A DNA stretch of 64,000 nt from Alkalibaculum sporogenes (GTDB taxonomy: Bacteria; Bacillota; Clostridia; Eubacteriales; Alkalibacteraceae). The stretch spans positions 62,001 through 126,000 of the forward strand of contig NZ_WHNX01000005.1 of the NCBI RefSeq assembly GCF_009362815.1. Reading direction: 5' to 3'. The notes under the pieces were generated by a model. That model was not told the origin of the DNA. It ran no database searches and worked only from the letters and a program-made list of their open reading frames with translations. Positions 41,160-49,665 of this stretch are shown here, in pieces. A program made the position numbers and the translations under genes. Each line of letters starts with the position of its first letter. The stretch's first letter is position 1.

Positions 41160-41537
41160 CTATTTTACTTCTACAGAACCGCCAACTTCTTCAATTTTAG
41201 CTTTAATAGCTTCAGCATCTTCTTTGCTTACGCCATCTTTAATAGTTTTTGGTGCATTGTCAACTAATTCTTTTGCTTCTTTCAGTCCTAATCCAGTAAG
41301 CTCTCTAACTACTTTGATTACTTTAATTTTTTGATCTCCAGTTGCAGTTAATACTGCATCAAATTCAGTTTGTTCTTCAGCTTCTGCTGCTGCAGCTGCT
41401 GGAGCTGCTGCTACTGCTGCTGGAGCTGCTGCACTAACACCAAACTCTTCTTCTAAAGCTTTTACTAATTCAGATAATTCTAATACTGTAAGGTTTTTTA
41501 CCTCTTCGATTAATTGTGTTAATTTTTCACTTGCCAT
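41160..41537 (-). CDS. rplL: 50S ribosomal protein bL12 (L7/L12)
   Basis: 125 residues: N-terminal dimerisation domain (1-30), Ala-rich flexible hinge (about 35-53) and C-terminal factor-binding domain with [23 protein letters not shown]. Forms the stalk with L10 and recruits translation GTPases. A strong terminator follows. Confidence 0.98.
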   Translation of the reverse strand: MASEKLTQLIEEVKNLTVLELSELVKALEEEFGVSAAAPAAVAAAPAAAAAEAEEQTEFDAVLTATGDQKIKVIKVVRELTGLGLKEAKELVDNAPKTIKDGVSKEDAEAIKAKIEEVGGSVEVK

Positions 41538-41563
41538 TTTTATATTCCTCCATTATTTTTTGA

Positions 41564-42091
41564 TTAAGCCGTAGCTTCCTTTTGTTCTTTAATTTGATTT
41601 AAAGCAATTACTAAGCCTCTAATGTTTCCTTGTAGTACATTTACCAATCCACTTATTGGAGCATTCAATCCGCCAAGTACTTGAGCTATTAATACTTCTC
41701 GTGATGGTAATTCTGCCAGAGCCATAACCCCTTGTTTGTCTAAAACTTTACCATCTACCATACCAGCTTTTATTTCCATAGCTTTATGTTTCTTAGCAAA
41801 CTCAGTAATGATTTTAGCAGTAGCAACTGGATCATCATAACCAAAAGCTATTGCAGATGGCCCTACTAAATTTTCTAGTAAACCTTCATAACCCGTTTCT
41901 TTAACTGCAAATCTCATCATTGAATTTTTATAAATTTTATAATCTACATTTAATTCTCTAGCAATAGCTCTAAATTCTGTAACTTCTTCAACATTAAGAC
42001 CTCTATAGTCTACTAGCACTGCTGTTTGTGCTTTGCTAAATTTTTCTGCAATTTCGCTCACTATTGCTTTTTTAGCATCTTGATTTGACAT
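41564..42091 (-). CDS. rplJ: 50S ribosomal protein uL10
   Basis: 175 residues; VDYRGLNVEEVTEFRAIARE, then YKNSMMRFAV, with the C-terminal helix that carries L12 dimers (ALNQIKEQKEATA). It represses rplJ-rplL through the leader directly upstream, which has the known L10 motif. 26 bases before rplL. Confidence 0.97.
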   Translation of the reverse strand: MSNQDAKKAIVSEIAEKFSKAQTAVLVDYRGLNVEEVTEFRAIARELNVDYKIYKNSMMRFAVKETGYEGLLENLVGPSAIAFGYDDPVATAKIITEFAKKHKAMEIKAGMVDGKVLDKQGVMALAELPSREVLIAQVLGGLNAPISGLVNVLQGNIRGLVIALNQIKEQKEATA

Positions 42092-42349
42092 TTTGTTTCC
42101 ACCTCCTTGTAATTCTACCTTGTTATACTCGTAATCTCTTTCGATGAACTAAGTCATGTACCCATAGTTCCTGCCACTTTGGAATCGCATGGGATTCCGT
42201 AGTCGTGGATATTCGTCAGACGAAAGTAAACTCCCTTTGATGCTAGGCATACAAAGGGAGTATATAATATACTTATTGTATAACCTCGATAGGATGTTTA
42301 AGCCTAAGCACCTATTGTCTACGGTTCATTGATTATTTATTTTTAAATC
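42092..42349 (-). ncRNA. L10 ribosomal protein leader of rplJ-rplL
   Basis: The segment 42282-42326 on the minus strand reads CCGTAGACAATAGGTGC, then CCTATCGAGGTT, matching the conserved kink-turn-bearing hairpin of the Firmicute L10 leader as I know it. Downstream lie the attenuator hairpin and several smaller hairpins (TTCGT/ACGAA, GGAATC/GATTCC, AACTA/TAGTT). When L10 is in excess it should bind here and lower rplJ-rplL expression. Confidence 0.88.
42225..42261 (-). terminator. Attenuator hairpin in the L10 leader
   Basis: ACTCCCTTTG and CAAAGGGAGT form a perfect 10-bp stem, extended by ATGC/GCAT, followed by TTTACTTT on the minus strand. Placed between the L10 motif and rplJ, it can act as a regulated terminator. 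Confidence 0.72.
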
Positions 42350-42355
42350 ACATGA

Positions 42356-42384
42356 ATTGTATCATCACGCAATAAGCTTGTCAA
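42356..42384 (-). promoter_or_regulatory. Sigma-A promoter of rplJ-rplL
   Basis: Consensus TTGACA (42379-42384), 17-base spacer and TACAAT (42356-42361) on the minus strand, just downstream of the rplA stop. Confidence 0.88.
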
Positions 42385-42390
42385 GTTAAT

Positions 42391-43080
42391 TTAAATCTTT
42401 GCAGGGTTTATTTTAATTCCTGGTCCCATTGTGCTTGTGATAGTAATACTCTTAAAGTATTGCCCTTTTGATGAAGATGGTTTTGCTTTTTTAATAGCAT
42501 CTAGTAATACATTTAAGTTTTGTAGAAGCTTGTCTTCTTCAAAAGAAGCTTTTCCAACTGGCACGTGAATTATATTAGTTTTGTCTAATCTATATTCAAC
42601 TTTACCTGCTTTAATATCACTAACTGCTTTAGAAACTTCAAAAGTTACAGTTCCTGATTTAGGGTTCGGCATTAAACCTTTAGGTCCTAGTACTCTACCT
42701 AATCTACCTACAACACCCATCATGTCTGGAGTCGCAACAACTACGTCAAAATCAAACCAGTTTTCTTTAGTTATTTTATCTATAAATTCTTCGGCGCCTA
42801 CATAATCTGCTCCAGCATCTTTAGCTTCTTGAGCTTTATCACCTTTTGCAAATACTAAAACTTTTATTGTTTTTCCTGTACCATTAGGAAGTACTATAGC
42901 ACCTCTTACTTGTTGGTCAGCGTGTCTAGAGTCAACACCTAGTCTAATATGTGCTTCTATAGTCTCGTCAAATTTTGCAGTAGCAGTCTTTTGCACTAGT
43001 TCTACCGCTTCATTAACATCATATAAACTTGTTCTGTCAATCATTTTATACTTCTCTTTGTAGTTTTTTCCTCTTTTCAA
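42391..43080 (-). CDS. rplA: 50S ribosomal protein uL1
   Basis: 229 residues; builds the mobile L1 stalk that releases E-site t[49 protein letters not shown] are diagnostic in pieces. The frame is open to 43122, but GAGGAGG lies inside that extension, 7 bases before TTG at 43080; starting there gives [11 protein letters not shown] and the normal length. 49 bases after rplK. Confidence 0.96.
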   Translation of the reverse strand: MKRGKNYKEKYKMIDRTSLYDVNEAVELVQKTATAKFDETIEAHIRLGVDSRHADQQVRGAIVLPNGTGKTIKVLVFAKGDKAQEAKDAGADYVGAEEFIDKITKENWFDFDVVVATPDMMGVVGRLGRVLGPKGLMPNPKSGTVTFEVSKAVSDIKAGKVEYRLDKTNIIHVPVGKASFEEDKLLQNLNVLLDAIKKAKPSSSKGQYFKSITITSTMGPGIKINPAKI

Positions 43081-43129
43081 CTCTATTCCTCCTCGTGGTA
43101 TTAGCGGATAATCCTCCCACATATTTCAA

Positions 43130-43555
43130 TTATTCTTCGATAATAATACCCATGCTTCTTGCAGTTCCCGCTATCATCTTCATTGCGGTTTCAACTGTAC
43201 TCGCATTTAAATCAGGCATTTTAAATTCAGCAATTTCTCTAACTTTATCCATACTAATAGTAGCAACTTTTTGTTTGTTTGGAACACCAGATCCACTTTC
43301 AAGTCCAGCTGCTTTCTTTAGCAATACTGCTGCTGGTGGAGTCTTTGTGATAAAAGAAAAACTTCTATCTTGATACACTGTGATAACTACAGGAATAATC
43401 ATACCAGCATCATCAGCTGTCTTTGCATTAAACTCTTTACAAAAGCCCATTATATTAACACCATGTTGACCTAGTGCAGGACCAACTGGTGGAGCTGGAG
43501 TAGCTTTTCCGGCAGTAATTTGTAACTTTATCATACCAATGACTTTTTTAGCCAT
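43130..43555 (-). CDS. rplK: 50S ribosomal protein uL11
   Basis: 141 residues; [21 protein letters not shown], then [15 protein letters not shown], and C-terminal RNA-binding domain. Base of the L12 stalk, site of thiostrepton action and stringent response sensing. The gap of 65 bases after nusG holds only a weak AAGACT/AGTCTT hairpin. Confidence 0.97.
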   Translation of the reverse strand: MAKKVIGMIKLQITAGKATPAPPVGPALGQHGVNIMGFCKEFNAKTADDAGMIIPVVITVYQDRSFSFITKTPPAAVLLKKAAGLESGSGVPNKQKVATISMDKVREIAEFKMPDLNASTVETAMKMIAGTARSMGIIIEE

Positions 43556-43620
43556 TTTTACACCTCCTAATTTGATAATAATATATTATATATCACATAA
43601 CAAAAGACTTTAGTCTTATA

Positions 43621-44145
43621 TTATATTTTAGCAATTTGGGTAAATTCTAATTCTGCAGGTGTTTCTCTACCAAACATAGATATATTGACTTTAACTTTTT
43701 GTTTTTCTGAATTAATTTCTTCTACTAATCCATCAAAACCTTTTAACGGACCTTCTTTAACTTCTACACGGTCGCCTATCTCTAAATCAATTCTAGGTAG
43801 TTTTTCCTTTATGCCCATATTTTTTAATTCACTTTTTGTCAGTGGAACAGGTTTTGAAGCAGGTCCAACGAATCCGGTTACGCCTCTAGTATTTCTAACT
43901 ACATACCAAGACTCATCAGTCATTACCATTTTAACCAATATATACCCAGGAAATATCTTCTTTAAATTGAGTTTCTTTTTTCCATTTTTAAATTCCTCAA
44001 CTTCTTGCATCGGAACATATACTTCATGAATTAATTCACTCATATTTCTATTCTCTACAGCAGCATTTATATTAGCTTTCACCTTATTTTCATAACCTGA
44101 ATAAGTATGAGCTACATACCACTTAGCTTCATTGCTTTGCTCCAT
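43621..44145 (-). CDS. nusG: Transcription elongation and antitermination factor NusG
   Basis: 174 residues: NGN domain (WYVAHTYSGYENKVKANI at the start, FPGYILVKM, VRNTRGVTGFVG) and C-terminal KOW domain (GDRVEVKEGPLKGFDGLVEEI). Binds RNA polymerase and links it to the ribosome or Rho. 18 bases after secE, same transcript. Confidence 0.97.
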   Translation of the reverse strand: MEQSNEAKWYVAHTYSGYENKVKANINAAVENRNMSELIHEVYVPMQEVEEFKNGKKKLNLKKIFPGYILVKMVMTDESWYVVRNTRGVTGFVGPASKPVPLTKSELKNMGIKEKLPRIDLEIGDRVEVKEGPLKGFDGLVEEINSEKQKVKVNISMFGRETPAELEFTQIAKI

Positions 44146-44163
44146 AACTTAAAACCCTCTTTT

Positions 44164-44412
44164 TTATCTTATAATTAGTTGAAGTATACCACCAAGTCCA
44201 AAATCAATTGCTGAAACTATTATTGTCATTATCAGCACAATACCTATGACTACTGAAGTGTGTTGCATCAACTCTGGTCTCGTAGGCCATGTTACTTTTT
44301 TTAGTTCAAACCATACACTTTTAAAAAAACCAGTTATTCTTTTTATAATCCCTATTTTACTTGCTTTTTTAGGATCTTTTTTTGTTTCTTTTTTTATTTC
44401 TTTCTTGGTCAT
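44164..44412 (-). CDS. secE: Protein translocase subunit SecE
   Basis: 82 residues: a Lys-rich cytoplasmic N-terminus (about 1-25), the amphipathic helix IKRITGFFKSVWFELKKVTW, and one membrane helix (about 50-78). Clamps SecY. Same operon as rpmG and nusG, an order conserved in bacteria. Confidence 0.95.
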   Translation of the reverse strand: MTKKEIKKETKKDPKKASKIGIIKRITGFFKSVWFELKKVTWPTRPELMQHTSVVIGIVLIMTIIVSAIDFGLGGILQLIIR

Positions 44413-44447
44413 AAATTCACCCTCTTTATTAGCACTTAATCATAATG

Positions 44448-44597
44448 CTATTTTGTTTCTTTATGCATTGTGTGAGTTTTGCAGAATTTACAGTATTTGC
44501 TTAATTCAATTCTATCGGGATCATTCTTTTTATTTTTCATAGTATGATAATTCCTTTGTTTGCAATCACCACATGCTAAAGTTACTTTAACTCTCAT
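44448..44597 (-). CDS. rpmG: 50S ribosomal protein bL33 (zinc form)
   Basis: 49 residues, [20 protein letters not shown] to MHKETK, with two CxxC pairs for zinc. The frame is open to 44636, but AGGAGGTG stands 5 bases before the ATG at 44597, which gives the standard protein. First gene of the rpmG-secE-nusG operon. Confidence 0.96.
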   Translation of the reverse strand: MRVKVTLACGDCKQRNYHTMKNKKNDPDRIELSKYCKFCKTHTMHKETK

Positions 44598-44680
44598 AAC
44601 GACACCTCCTACTTTCGGATACCACTGTATAATCATTAGCTAAATTAGGCACACTAACCCAATTATAAAGTACTTAATAA

Positions 44681-44709
44681 AAAATATCACAATTGATTTA
44701 TTGTGTCAA
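44681..44709 (-). promoter_or_regulatory. Sigma-A promoter of rpmG-secE-nusG
   Basis: TTGACA (44704-44709), 17-base spacer and TATTTT (44681-44686) on the minus strand. It starts the transcript about 80 bases before rpmG. Confidence 0.78.
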
Positions 44710-44749
44710 CAACAATTATATACAATATAACACTAATTTTCCTAGCAAT

Positions 44750-44769
44750 AAAAAAAGGCTCTCGCCCCC
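44750..44769 (-). terminator. Possible small terminator between tuf copy 2 and rpmG
   Basis: GGC-GAGA-GCC, possibly widened by G-U pairs, is followed by seven T on the minus strand. A TATAAT hexamer stands 22 bases upstream (44791-44796). It may back up the tuf terminator or end a very short transcript. The stem is short. Confidence 0.35.
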
Positions 44770-44853
44770 ATTACGCAATTTGATATTTCTATTATAACAC
44801 ATATTTATAAAATATAAAGCAATATTTTCGTATTTTTATCTTGTGTATTCAAT

Positions 44854-44875
44854 AAAAGGACCCTTAGGCCCTTTT
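44854..44875 (-). terminator. Terminator of tuf, copy 2
   Basis: Same 9-bp hairpin as after copy 1, within the duplicated segment, followed by TTTTATTG. Confidence 0.62.
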
Positions 44876-44880
44876 AAAGA

Positions 44881-46074
44881 TTATGCAATTATTTCTGCTA
44901 TTACTCCTGATCCTACTGTTCTACCGCCTTCTCTGATGGCAAATCTTAAACCTTCTTCGATTGCTATTGTAGTGATTAGTTCTATTGTCATTGTGATGTC
45001 ATCTCCTGGCATTACCATTTCTGCTCCGCCTGCTAAGTCGATGATACCTGTTACATCTGTTGTTCTAAAGTAAAACTGTGGTCTGTATCCGTTAAAGAAT
45101 GGTGTATGTCTTCCACCCTCTTCTTTTGTCAGTACATATACTTGCGCTGTGAATTTTGTATGTGGATTAATTGTTCCTGGCTTTGCAAGTACTTGACCTC
45201 TTTCGATGTCTTTTCTCTCAACACCTCTTAGTAATGCTCCTATATTATCTCCTGCTACTGCTGAATCTAATAGTTTTCTGAACATTTCTACTCCTGTTAC
45301 AGTTACTTTTCTTCTTTCATCTGTTAAGCCAATGATTTCAACTTCTTCTCCAACTTTGATAGTTCCTCTTTCAACTTTTCCTGTCGCTACTGTTCCTCTA
45401 CCAGTAATTGAGAACACATCCTCAACTGGCATCAAGAAAGGCTTATCTGTTGGTCTTTCTGGTTCTGGTATAAATGAATCTACTTCACTCATTAATTGAA
45501 GAATTTTATCTGCCCATTCACCTTCTGGATTTTCTAATGCTTTTAATGCACTTCCTACTACGATTGGTGTATCGTCTCCTGGAAATTCATATTCTGTTAA
45601 TAATTCTCGTACTTCCATTTCTACTAGTTCTATTAGTTCTTCGTCATCTACCATATCTGCTTTGTTTAAAAATACAACAATATATGGTACGCCTACTTGT
45701 CTTGATAATAATATATGCTCTCTAGTTTGTGGCATTGGACCATCTGCTGCACTTACTACTAATATTGCTCCATCCATCTGTGCTGCTCCTGTTATCATGT
45801 TCTTTACATAATCTGCATGACCTGGACAATCTACATGGGCATAATGTCTGTTATCTGTTTCATATTCTACGTGAGATGTAGAAATTGTGATTCCTCTTTC
45901 TCTTTCTTCTGGCGCTTTGTCGATGTTGTCAAATGATACTGCTGATCCTGTACCATACTTTTTGTTAAGCACTGTCGTAATCGCTGCAGTAAGTGTTGTC
46001 TTACCATGATCTACGTGTCCTATTGTTCCGATATTTACGTGAGGTTTATTTCTCTCAAATTTTGCTTTTCCCAT
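44881..46074 (-). CDS. tuf: Elongation factor Tu, copy 2
   Basis: 397 residues, identical to the product of copy 1, with all GTPase motifs intact. It follows tRNA-Tyr and tRNA-Thr and precedes rpmG-secE-nusG, which is the arrangement of E. coli tufB. ATG preceded by TAAGGAGGAATAAAGA. Having one copy with the str operon and one with tRNAs raises EF-Tu dosage; the identity points to gene conversion. Confidence 0.98.
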   Translation of the reverse strand: MGKAKFERNKPHVNIGTIGHVDHGKTTLTAAITTVLNKKYGTGSAVSFDNIDKAPEERERGITISTSHVEYETDNRHYAHVDCPGHADYVKNMITGAAQMDGAILVVSAADGPMPQTREHILLSRQVGVPYIVVFLNKADMVDDEELIELVEMEVRELLTEYEFPGDDTPIVVGSALKALENPEGEWADKILQLMSEVDSFIPEPERPTDKPFLMPVEDVFSITGRGTVATGKVERGTIKVGEEVEIIGLTDERRKVTVTGVEMFRKLLDSAVAGDNIGALLRGVERKDIERGQVLAKPGTINPHTKFTAQVYVLTKEEGGRHTPFFNGYRPQFYFRTTDVTGIIDLAGGAEMVMPGDDITMTIELITTIAIEEGLRFAIREGGRTVGSGVIAEIIA

Positions 46075-46133
46075 TCTTTATTCCTCCTTATTGCGTATAT
46101 ATATAATCTTTAATAAAACAAGTTAGTTACTCA

Positions 46134-46209
46134 TGGAGCCCAAGACCGGACTCGAACCGGTGACCCCCACCTTACCATGGTGGTGCTCTACCTACTGAGC
46201 TACGTGGGC
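46134..46209 (-). tRNA. tRNA-Thr (GGT)
   Basis: 76 bases with encoded CCA. Anticodon loop ATGGTAA between CCACC and GGTGG gives GGT, reading ACC/ACU. D arm GCTC/GAGC and T arm ACCGG/CCGGT with TTCGAGT are perfect. The acceptor stem GCCCACG/CTTGGGC has one C-U mismatch at pair 6-67. Confidence 0.95.
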
Positions 46210-46402
46210 ACGTATTTAATACATCCTAACCTTAGAATCTCCTACGTCGATTCTGCGGTCGCGCCATTTGCCAAATGAAATCTTGATTTCATTTATATAT
46301 ATATATGACTCCACAATCAAATTAGCAAGCTATTTGATTATTCTATCATATATATATACTACGAAAGCTTCACTTTCGCTTGGCTCACTAGTTAACGAAA
46401 AA
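46210..46402. other. Hairpin-rich spacer between tRNA-Tyr and tRNA-Thr
   Basis: 193 bases without a gene hold three inverted repeats: AAATGAAATC/GATTTCATTT (46273-46294, perfect 10 bp), AATCAAAT-AGC/GCT-ATTTGATT (46315-46339, one bulge) and CGAAAG/CTTTCG (46362-46378). None is followed by a T run on the minus strand. Possibly processing structures or relics of lost genes. Confidence 0.5.
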
Positions 46403-46487
46403 TGGTGGTGGGAGATGGATTCGAACCATCGAAGGCGGAGCCGACAGATTTACAGTCTGTTCCCTTTAGCCACTCGGGAATCCCACC
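46403..46487 (-). tRNA. tRNA-Tyr (GTA)
   Basis: 85 bases with encoded CCA and a long variable arm, as expected for bacterial tRNA-Tyr. Acceptor GGTGGGA/TCCCACC is perfect; the anticodon loop CTGTAAA between ACAGA and TCTGT gives GTA. First gene after its promoter. Confidence 0.97.
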
Positions 46488-46508
46488 ATGGTTAAGTGCT
46501 ACTCTATG

Positions 46509-46537
46509 ATGATACTAAAATTAATTTTACGTGTCAA
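46509..46537 (-). promoter_or_regulatory. Sigma-A promoter of the tRNA-Tyr, tRNA-Thr, tuf unit
   Basis: Consensus TTGACA (46532-46537), 17-base spacer and TATCAT (46509-46514) on the minus strand, 3 bases after the sigH stop and about 22 bases before tRNA-Tyr. Confidence 0.87.
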
Positions 46538-46540
46538 TAT

Positions 46541-47203
46541 CTATGTTTCTATATTTGCATTAATATTTAATTGCAAGTAATTCTCTAGCTTTCTCTTCAC
46601 TCTTTGTAGGGCATTATCTATTGATTTAACTTGTTTGTTGAGGTCTTTCGCAATTTCATAGTATGTTTTTCCACTAATATAACTCATCAATACCTTCCAC
46701 TCTAATTCGCTAAGTACTTCATAAATTTTTTTTTGCATTTTCCCTAAATCTTCTTGTCCAATGAGGATAGCTTCTGGTTCTGATATTTTAGTACTTGCAA
46801 TTAAGTCTATAAGTGTTTTATCCGATTCTTCGTCATACATGGGCATATCTAATGATATATATGTATTTAGTGGATTGTGTTTCTGTCTAGTCGCTGTTTT
46901 AACAGCAGTAATTATTTGTCTCTGTACACATAGTTCTGCAAATGCTTTAAAGGAAGTTGATTTATCTGGATTATAATCTCTAATTCCTTTAAACAACCCT
47001 ATCATACCTTCTTGTATAATATCTTCCCTATCTGCACCAACGAGAAAATATGACCGCGCCTTTATCTTTACAAAGCTTCTATACCGATCAAATAATATAG
47101 ATTCTGCTTTTCTATCTCCATTTTTAGATAGCATAGCTAATTCTTCATCCGATTTACAGTCAATAAGCATACCATTGTCATCTAGGAAATTCGAACTCAA
47201 CAA
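46541..47203 (-). CDS. sigH: RNA polymerase sigma factor SigH (Spo0H)
   Basis: 220 residues of the sigma-70 family: region 2 with ILFDRYRSFVKIKARSYFL, DIIQEGMIGLFKGIRDYN and FKAFAELCVQRQIITAVKTATR, and region 4 with ELEWKVLMSYISGKTYYEIAKDLNKQVKSIDNALQRVKRKL. No autolytic or membrane part. SigH directs transition-state and early sporulation genes. Position next to rae1-like, rlmB and the rpmG-secE-nusG group is as in Bacillus. Methionine 12 is an alternative start. Confidence 0.95.
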   Translation of the reverse strand: MLSSNFLDDNGMLIDCKSDEELAMLSKNGDRKAESILFDRYRSFVKIKARSYFLVGADREDIIQEGMIGLFKGIRDYNPDKSTSFKAFAELCVQRQIITAVKTATRQKHNPLNTYISLDMPMYDEESDKTLIDLIASTKISEPEAILIGQEDLGKMQKKIYEVLSELEWKVLMSYISGKTYYEIAKDLNKQVKSIDNALQRVKRKLENYLQLNINANIET

Positions 47204-47224
47204 ATTCTCCCCCTACAAGTATTA

Positions 47225-47737
47225 TTACCCTTGTCCTTTTCGTAGCTTTTCTAACTTATTCATGGTACTTTCGTCTATGAATTTTTCAAGATAATTTTTT
47301 TCAAGGCTATATGATTCTTCAGTATTTCTCAAAGATGTCTTTAAAGCAAGTTCTACTTCTCTTTCAAGTTCAGATGCTGAAATTCTAATGGCTCCATGTG
47401 CTAATACCATGCGTTGAAGAGTAAAATCTGAAGTTGCTACATGAACTTCATAGACAGAGGGCATATCGTATACTAACTTCTCAATATAACTATCTGCAGT
47501 TTGGTTTTTTTGAGTATAAACAATTAAACCATTGTCTATATTTTCCTCTTTTATTGTATCATTTATGTTGTATGCGTCAAATACAATAATAAAATAGTAA
47601 TTTTTAATCTGCGAGTAACTCTGTACAATAGATATTAATTTAATCCTTGCATCCTCTAGACTATAAGCTGCTATATCTTTCAAAGTAGCCCACTGATTAA
47701 TAATATTATAAGCGTCGATAATTAAGTAAGTTCTCAT
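47225..47737 (-). CDS. NYN-domain ribosome-associated endonuclease (YacP/Rae1 family)
   Basis: 170 residues of the PIN-like NYN fold: LIIDAYNIINQW at the start with a metal-binding Asp, IVFDAYN, VYTQKNQTADSYIEKLVYD and EVHVATSDFTLQRMVLAHGA with acidic active-site residues. Bacillus Rae1 cleaves mRNA in the ribosomal A site. Placed between rlmB and sigH as in Bacillus. 21 bases precede sigH. Confidence 0.85.
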   Translation of the reverse strand: MRTYLIIDAYNIINQWATLKDIAAYSLEDARIKLISIVQSYSQIKNYYFIIVFDAYNINDTIKEENIDNGLIVYTQKNQTADSYIEKLVYDMPSVYEVHVATSDFTLQRMVLAHGAIRISASELEREVELALKTSLRNTEESYSLEKNYLEKFIDESTMNKLEKLRKGQG

Positions 47738-47960
47738 AGCATCCCTTTCTTAGCTAACTGGATAACCAAATAGCTTTTGCCTCATATTAGTTCTACTACA
47801 CTAGCTTTAAGAGATGAGCTATCAAACAATAAAAACAATTGAATATGAAAGGCTTTTAGTTATTCATCAACCTTATGTCATTAAAGCTCTCTTACTTAAG
47901 CTAATGTAAGTTACTAATGCCTACTAGTTGTATTAACCTTTGCAAATTTACCAGTAATAG
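47738..47960 (-). other. Gap between rlmB and the YacP-like gene
   Basis: 223 AT-rich bases with no gene. An 11-codon frame starting ATGAGGCAAAAG ends shortly before the YacP-like start, without a convincing ribosome binding site. No clear promoter or terminator seen. Confidence 0.3.
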
Positions 47961-48737
47961 CTAAATGTTACTATTTGTTCGTTGACGGGCCGCTTCACTA
48001 AGAATAATTCCAGTAGCTACAGAAGCATTTAAAGATTCTATATTCCCATACATAGGTATTGATATTAGAAAATCACACTCTTCTTTTACTAACCTACTTA
48101 TACCTTCTCCTTCATTCCCTATGACAATTGCAATAGGACCTTTAAAATCATTATTAAAATATTTCTTTCCTTCAATATCTGCACCTGCAATCCATAACCC
48201 AACTTTTTTCAAATCTTTAATTGTTTGTGTTAGATTTGTCACTTTGCAAATAGGTGTGTATTCTATTGCTCCTGCTGATGCTTTTACTGCAACCGGAGAT
48301 ATATCTACAGACCTGTTTTTAGGTATTATAATCCCATGTGCTCCACAAGCATTTACAGTACGAATAATCGCACCAAAATTATGTGGATCTGTAATCTTAT
48401 CTAGTATGACTAAAAATGGTTTTTCACCTTTCTCAAAGGCCATATCTAAAATATCCGCTAGATCTGTATATTCGTATTCACTAGCTATAGCAATGACACC
48501 TTGATGCGTTCCTGTCTTACTCATGAAATCAAGTTTTTTACGGTCAACCATTTGAACCTTTATTTTTTTTTCTTTAGCTAATTCAAATAGTTCTTGGGCT
48601 CCACTCTCTCTTCTACCGTTTGCGATCATTATCTTTTCTATATTTACATCTGATTTAAGCGCTTCAACTATAGGATTTTTACCTTCTATTTGTCTAACTT
48701 CTTTTCTTTCAATATCTTTATTCACTATCTTAACCAT
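47961..48737 (-). CDS. rlmB: 23S rRNA (guanosine-2251-2'-O)-methyltransferase RlmB
   Basis: 258 residues. An N-terminal L30e-like substrate domain ([25 protein letters not shown]) precedes a SPOUT methyltransferase with [29 protein letters not shown] and [19 protein letters not shown], the knotted SAM site. Methylates the P-loop of 23S rRNA. Overlaps thyX by 8 bases, so the two are translated together. Confidence 0.92.
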   Translation of the reverse strand: MVKIVNKDIERKEVRQIEGKNPIVEALKSDVNIEKIMIANGRRESGAQELFELAKEKKIKVQMVDRKKLDFMSKTGTHQGVIAIASEYEYTDLADILDMAFEKGEKPFLVILDKITDPHNFGAIIRTVNACGAHGIIIPKNRSVDISPVAVKASAGAIEYTPICKVTNLTQTIKDLKKVGLWIAGADIEGKKYFNNDFKGPIAIVIGNEGEGISRLVKEECDFLISIPMYGNIESLNASVATGIILSEAARQRTNSNI

Positions 48738-49509
48738 CCTTTAGGTTTTCAAATTTTTTTCTTACTTTAATTATTTCACCGCAGGTCATCGTTCCTTCTG
48801 GACATGAGCCTTTAATACAATTTGGTCCAGCTACTTTAAACACAATAGGCGCAACTTCTTTCACCAATAACAACATTTGAGTAGCTAATTCTCTAATCTC
48901 CCACTGAGCTCTATTGCAACACCTATGATTAAGAAAATGAAGAAGTTCTCTAGCATTCATTGTTGCTACAATCTTAGTCTCACAAGCATTGGGGAGTACA
49001 TATCTTGCATCTTCTATTGCTGCTTTCTCTGCCATAGAATATGCTTTCTTTTCATTATTATATACAGAAAGATAATCTTTAAGATGTTTTTCCATTAAAA
49101 CCTCTACAAGTTTATCATAAACTTTTTGATCATCATTCATAGCTTCAATAAAAAGTGTCTTAGCTTTTTCATTATTTGCAATTTCTGTTGGTATAATGTA
49201 TCCAAATTCGCCTTCTTTAACATATCTTTGAGATTTCTGACTGTAGCTTGCTACTCTATGTCTTACTAATTGATGAGTTAAGCTTCTAGATACTCCTTCA
49301 ATTCCAAATGTAAAGCTTACATGTTCAATAGGGGATGCATGTCCCATATCCATCAATAAATTTAAAAAATCATTTACTTTTTCACTTGTAAGTCCATCCA
49401 TTATATCATCAATTCCTGATTTAGAATAACATAACTTGGCAGCAGCCGAAATAATTTTCTCTGGTTCTGGTGTATAAGATAACAGGATTACCTTTAAATT
49501 TTCCTGCAT
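48730..49509 (-). CDS. thyX: FAD-dependent thymidylate synthase
   Basis: 259 residues. Makes dTMP from dUMP using FAD and methylene-tetrahydrofolate. The ThyX signature [13 protein letters not shown] is at residues 83-95, preceded by [13 protein letters not shown] and followed by [21 protein letters not shown]. It replaces ThyA-type synthase in many anaerobes. It lies between spoIIR and rlmB, an unusual insertion compared with Bacillus, where cysS and mrnC occupy this spot. Confidence 0.97.
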   Translation of the reverse strand: MQENLKVILLSYTPEPEKIISAAAKLCYSKSGIDDIMDGLTSEKVNDFLNLLMDMGHASPIEHVSFTFGIEGVSRSLTHQLVRHRVASYSQKSQRYVKEGEFGYIIPTEIANNEKAKTLFIEAMNDDQKVYDKLVEVLMEKHLKDYLSVYNNEKKAYSMAEKAAIEDARYVLPNACETKIVATMNARELLHFLNHRCCNRAQWEIRELATQMLLLVKEVAPIVFKVAGPNCIKGSCPEGTMTCGEIIKVRKKFENLKDG

Positions 49510-49608
49510 ATTAGTTCCTCCATTTTTCTTTAGTATAGAATTATTTTTTTCAAATCTATGTATAGTATAACATAGACTGTATCTTTGAGTTTTATTAATT
49601 TTACATAA

Positions 49609-49647
49609 GAGAACAGTCTCAAAACTTTTAATTTTGAGACTGTTCTC
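49609..49647. terminator. 16-bp perfect inverted repeat between spoIIR and thyX
   Basis: GAGAACAGTCTCAAAA (49609-49624) and its exact reverse complement (49632-49647) flank a 7-base loop. It follows spoIIR by 18 bases. Neither side has a T tract outside the stem, so it may be a terminator or a mobile-type hairpin repeat. Confidence 0.6.
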
Positions 49648-49665
49648 CTAGTTACCTTATTAAAA

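Larger units (their letters stand above)
44853..46090. repeat. Duplicated tuf segment, copy 2 (1238 bp)
   Basis: Direct repeat of 28721-29958. The identical block covers terminator, gene and ribosome binding site only; sequences diverge at once on both sides. Confidence 0.95.
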
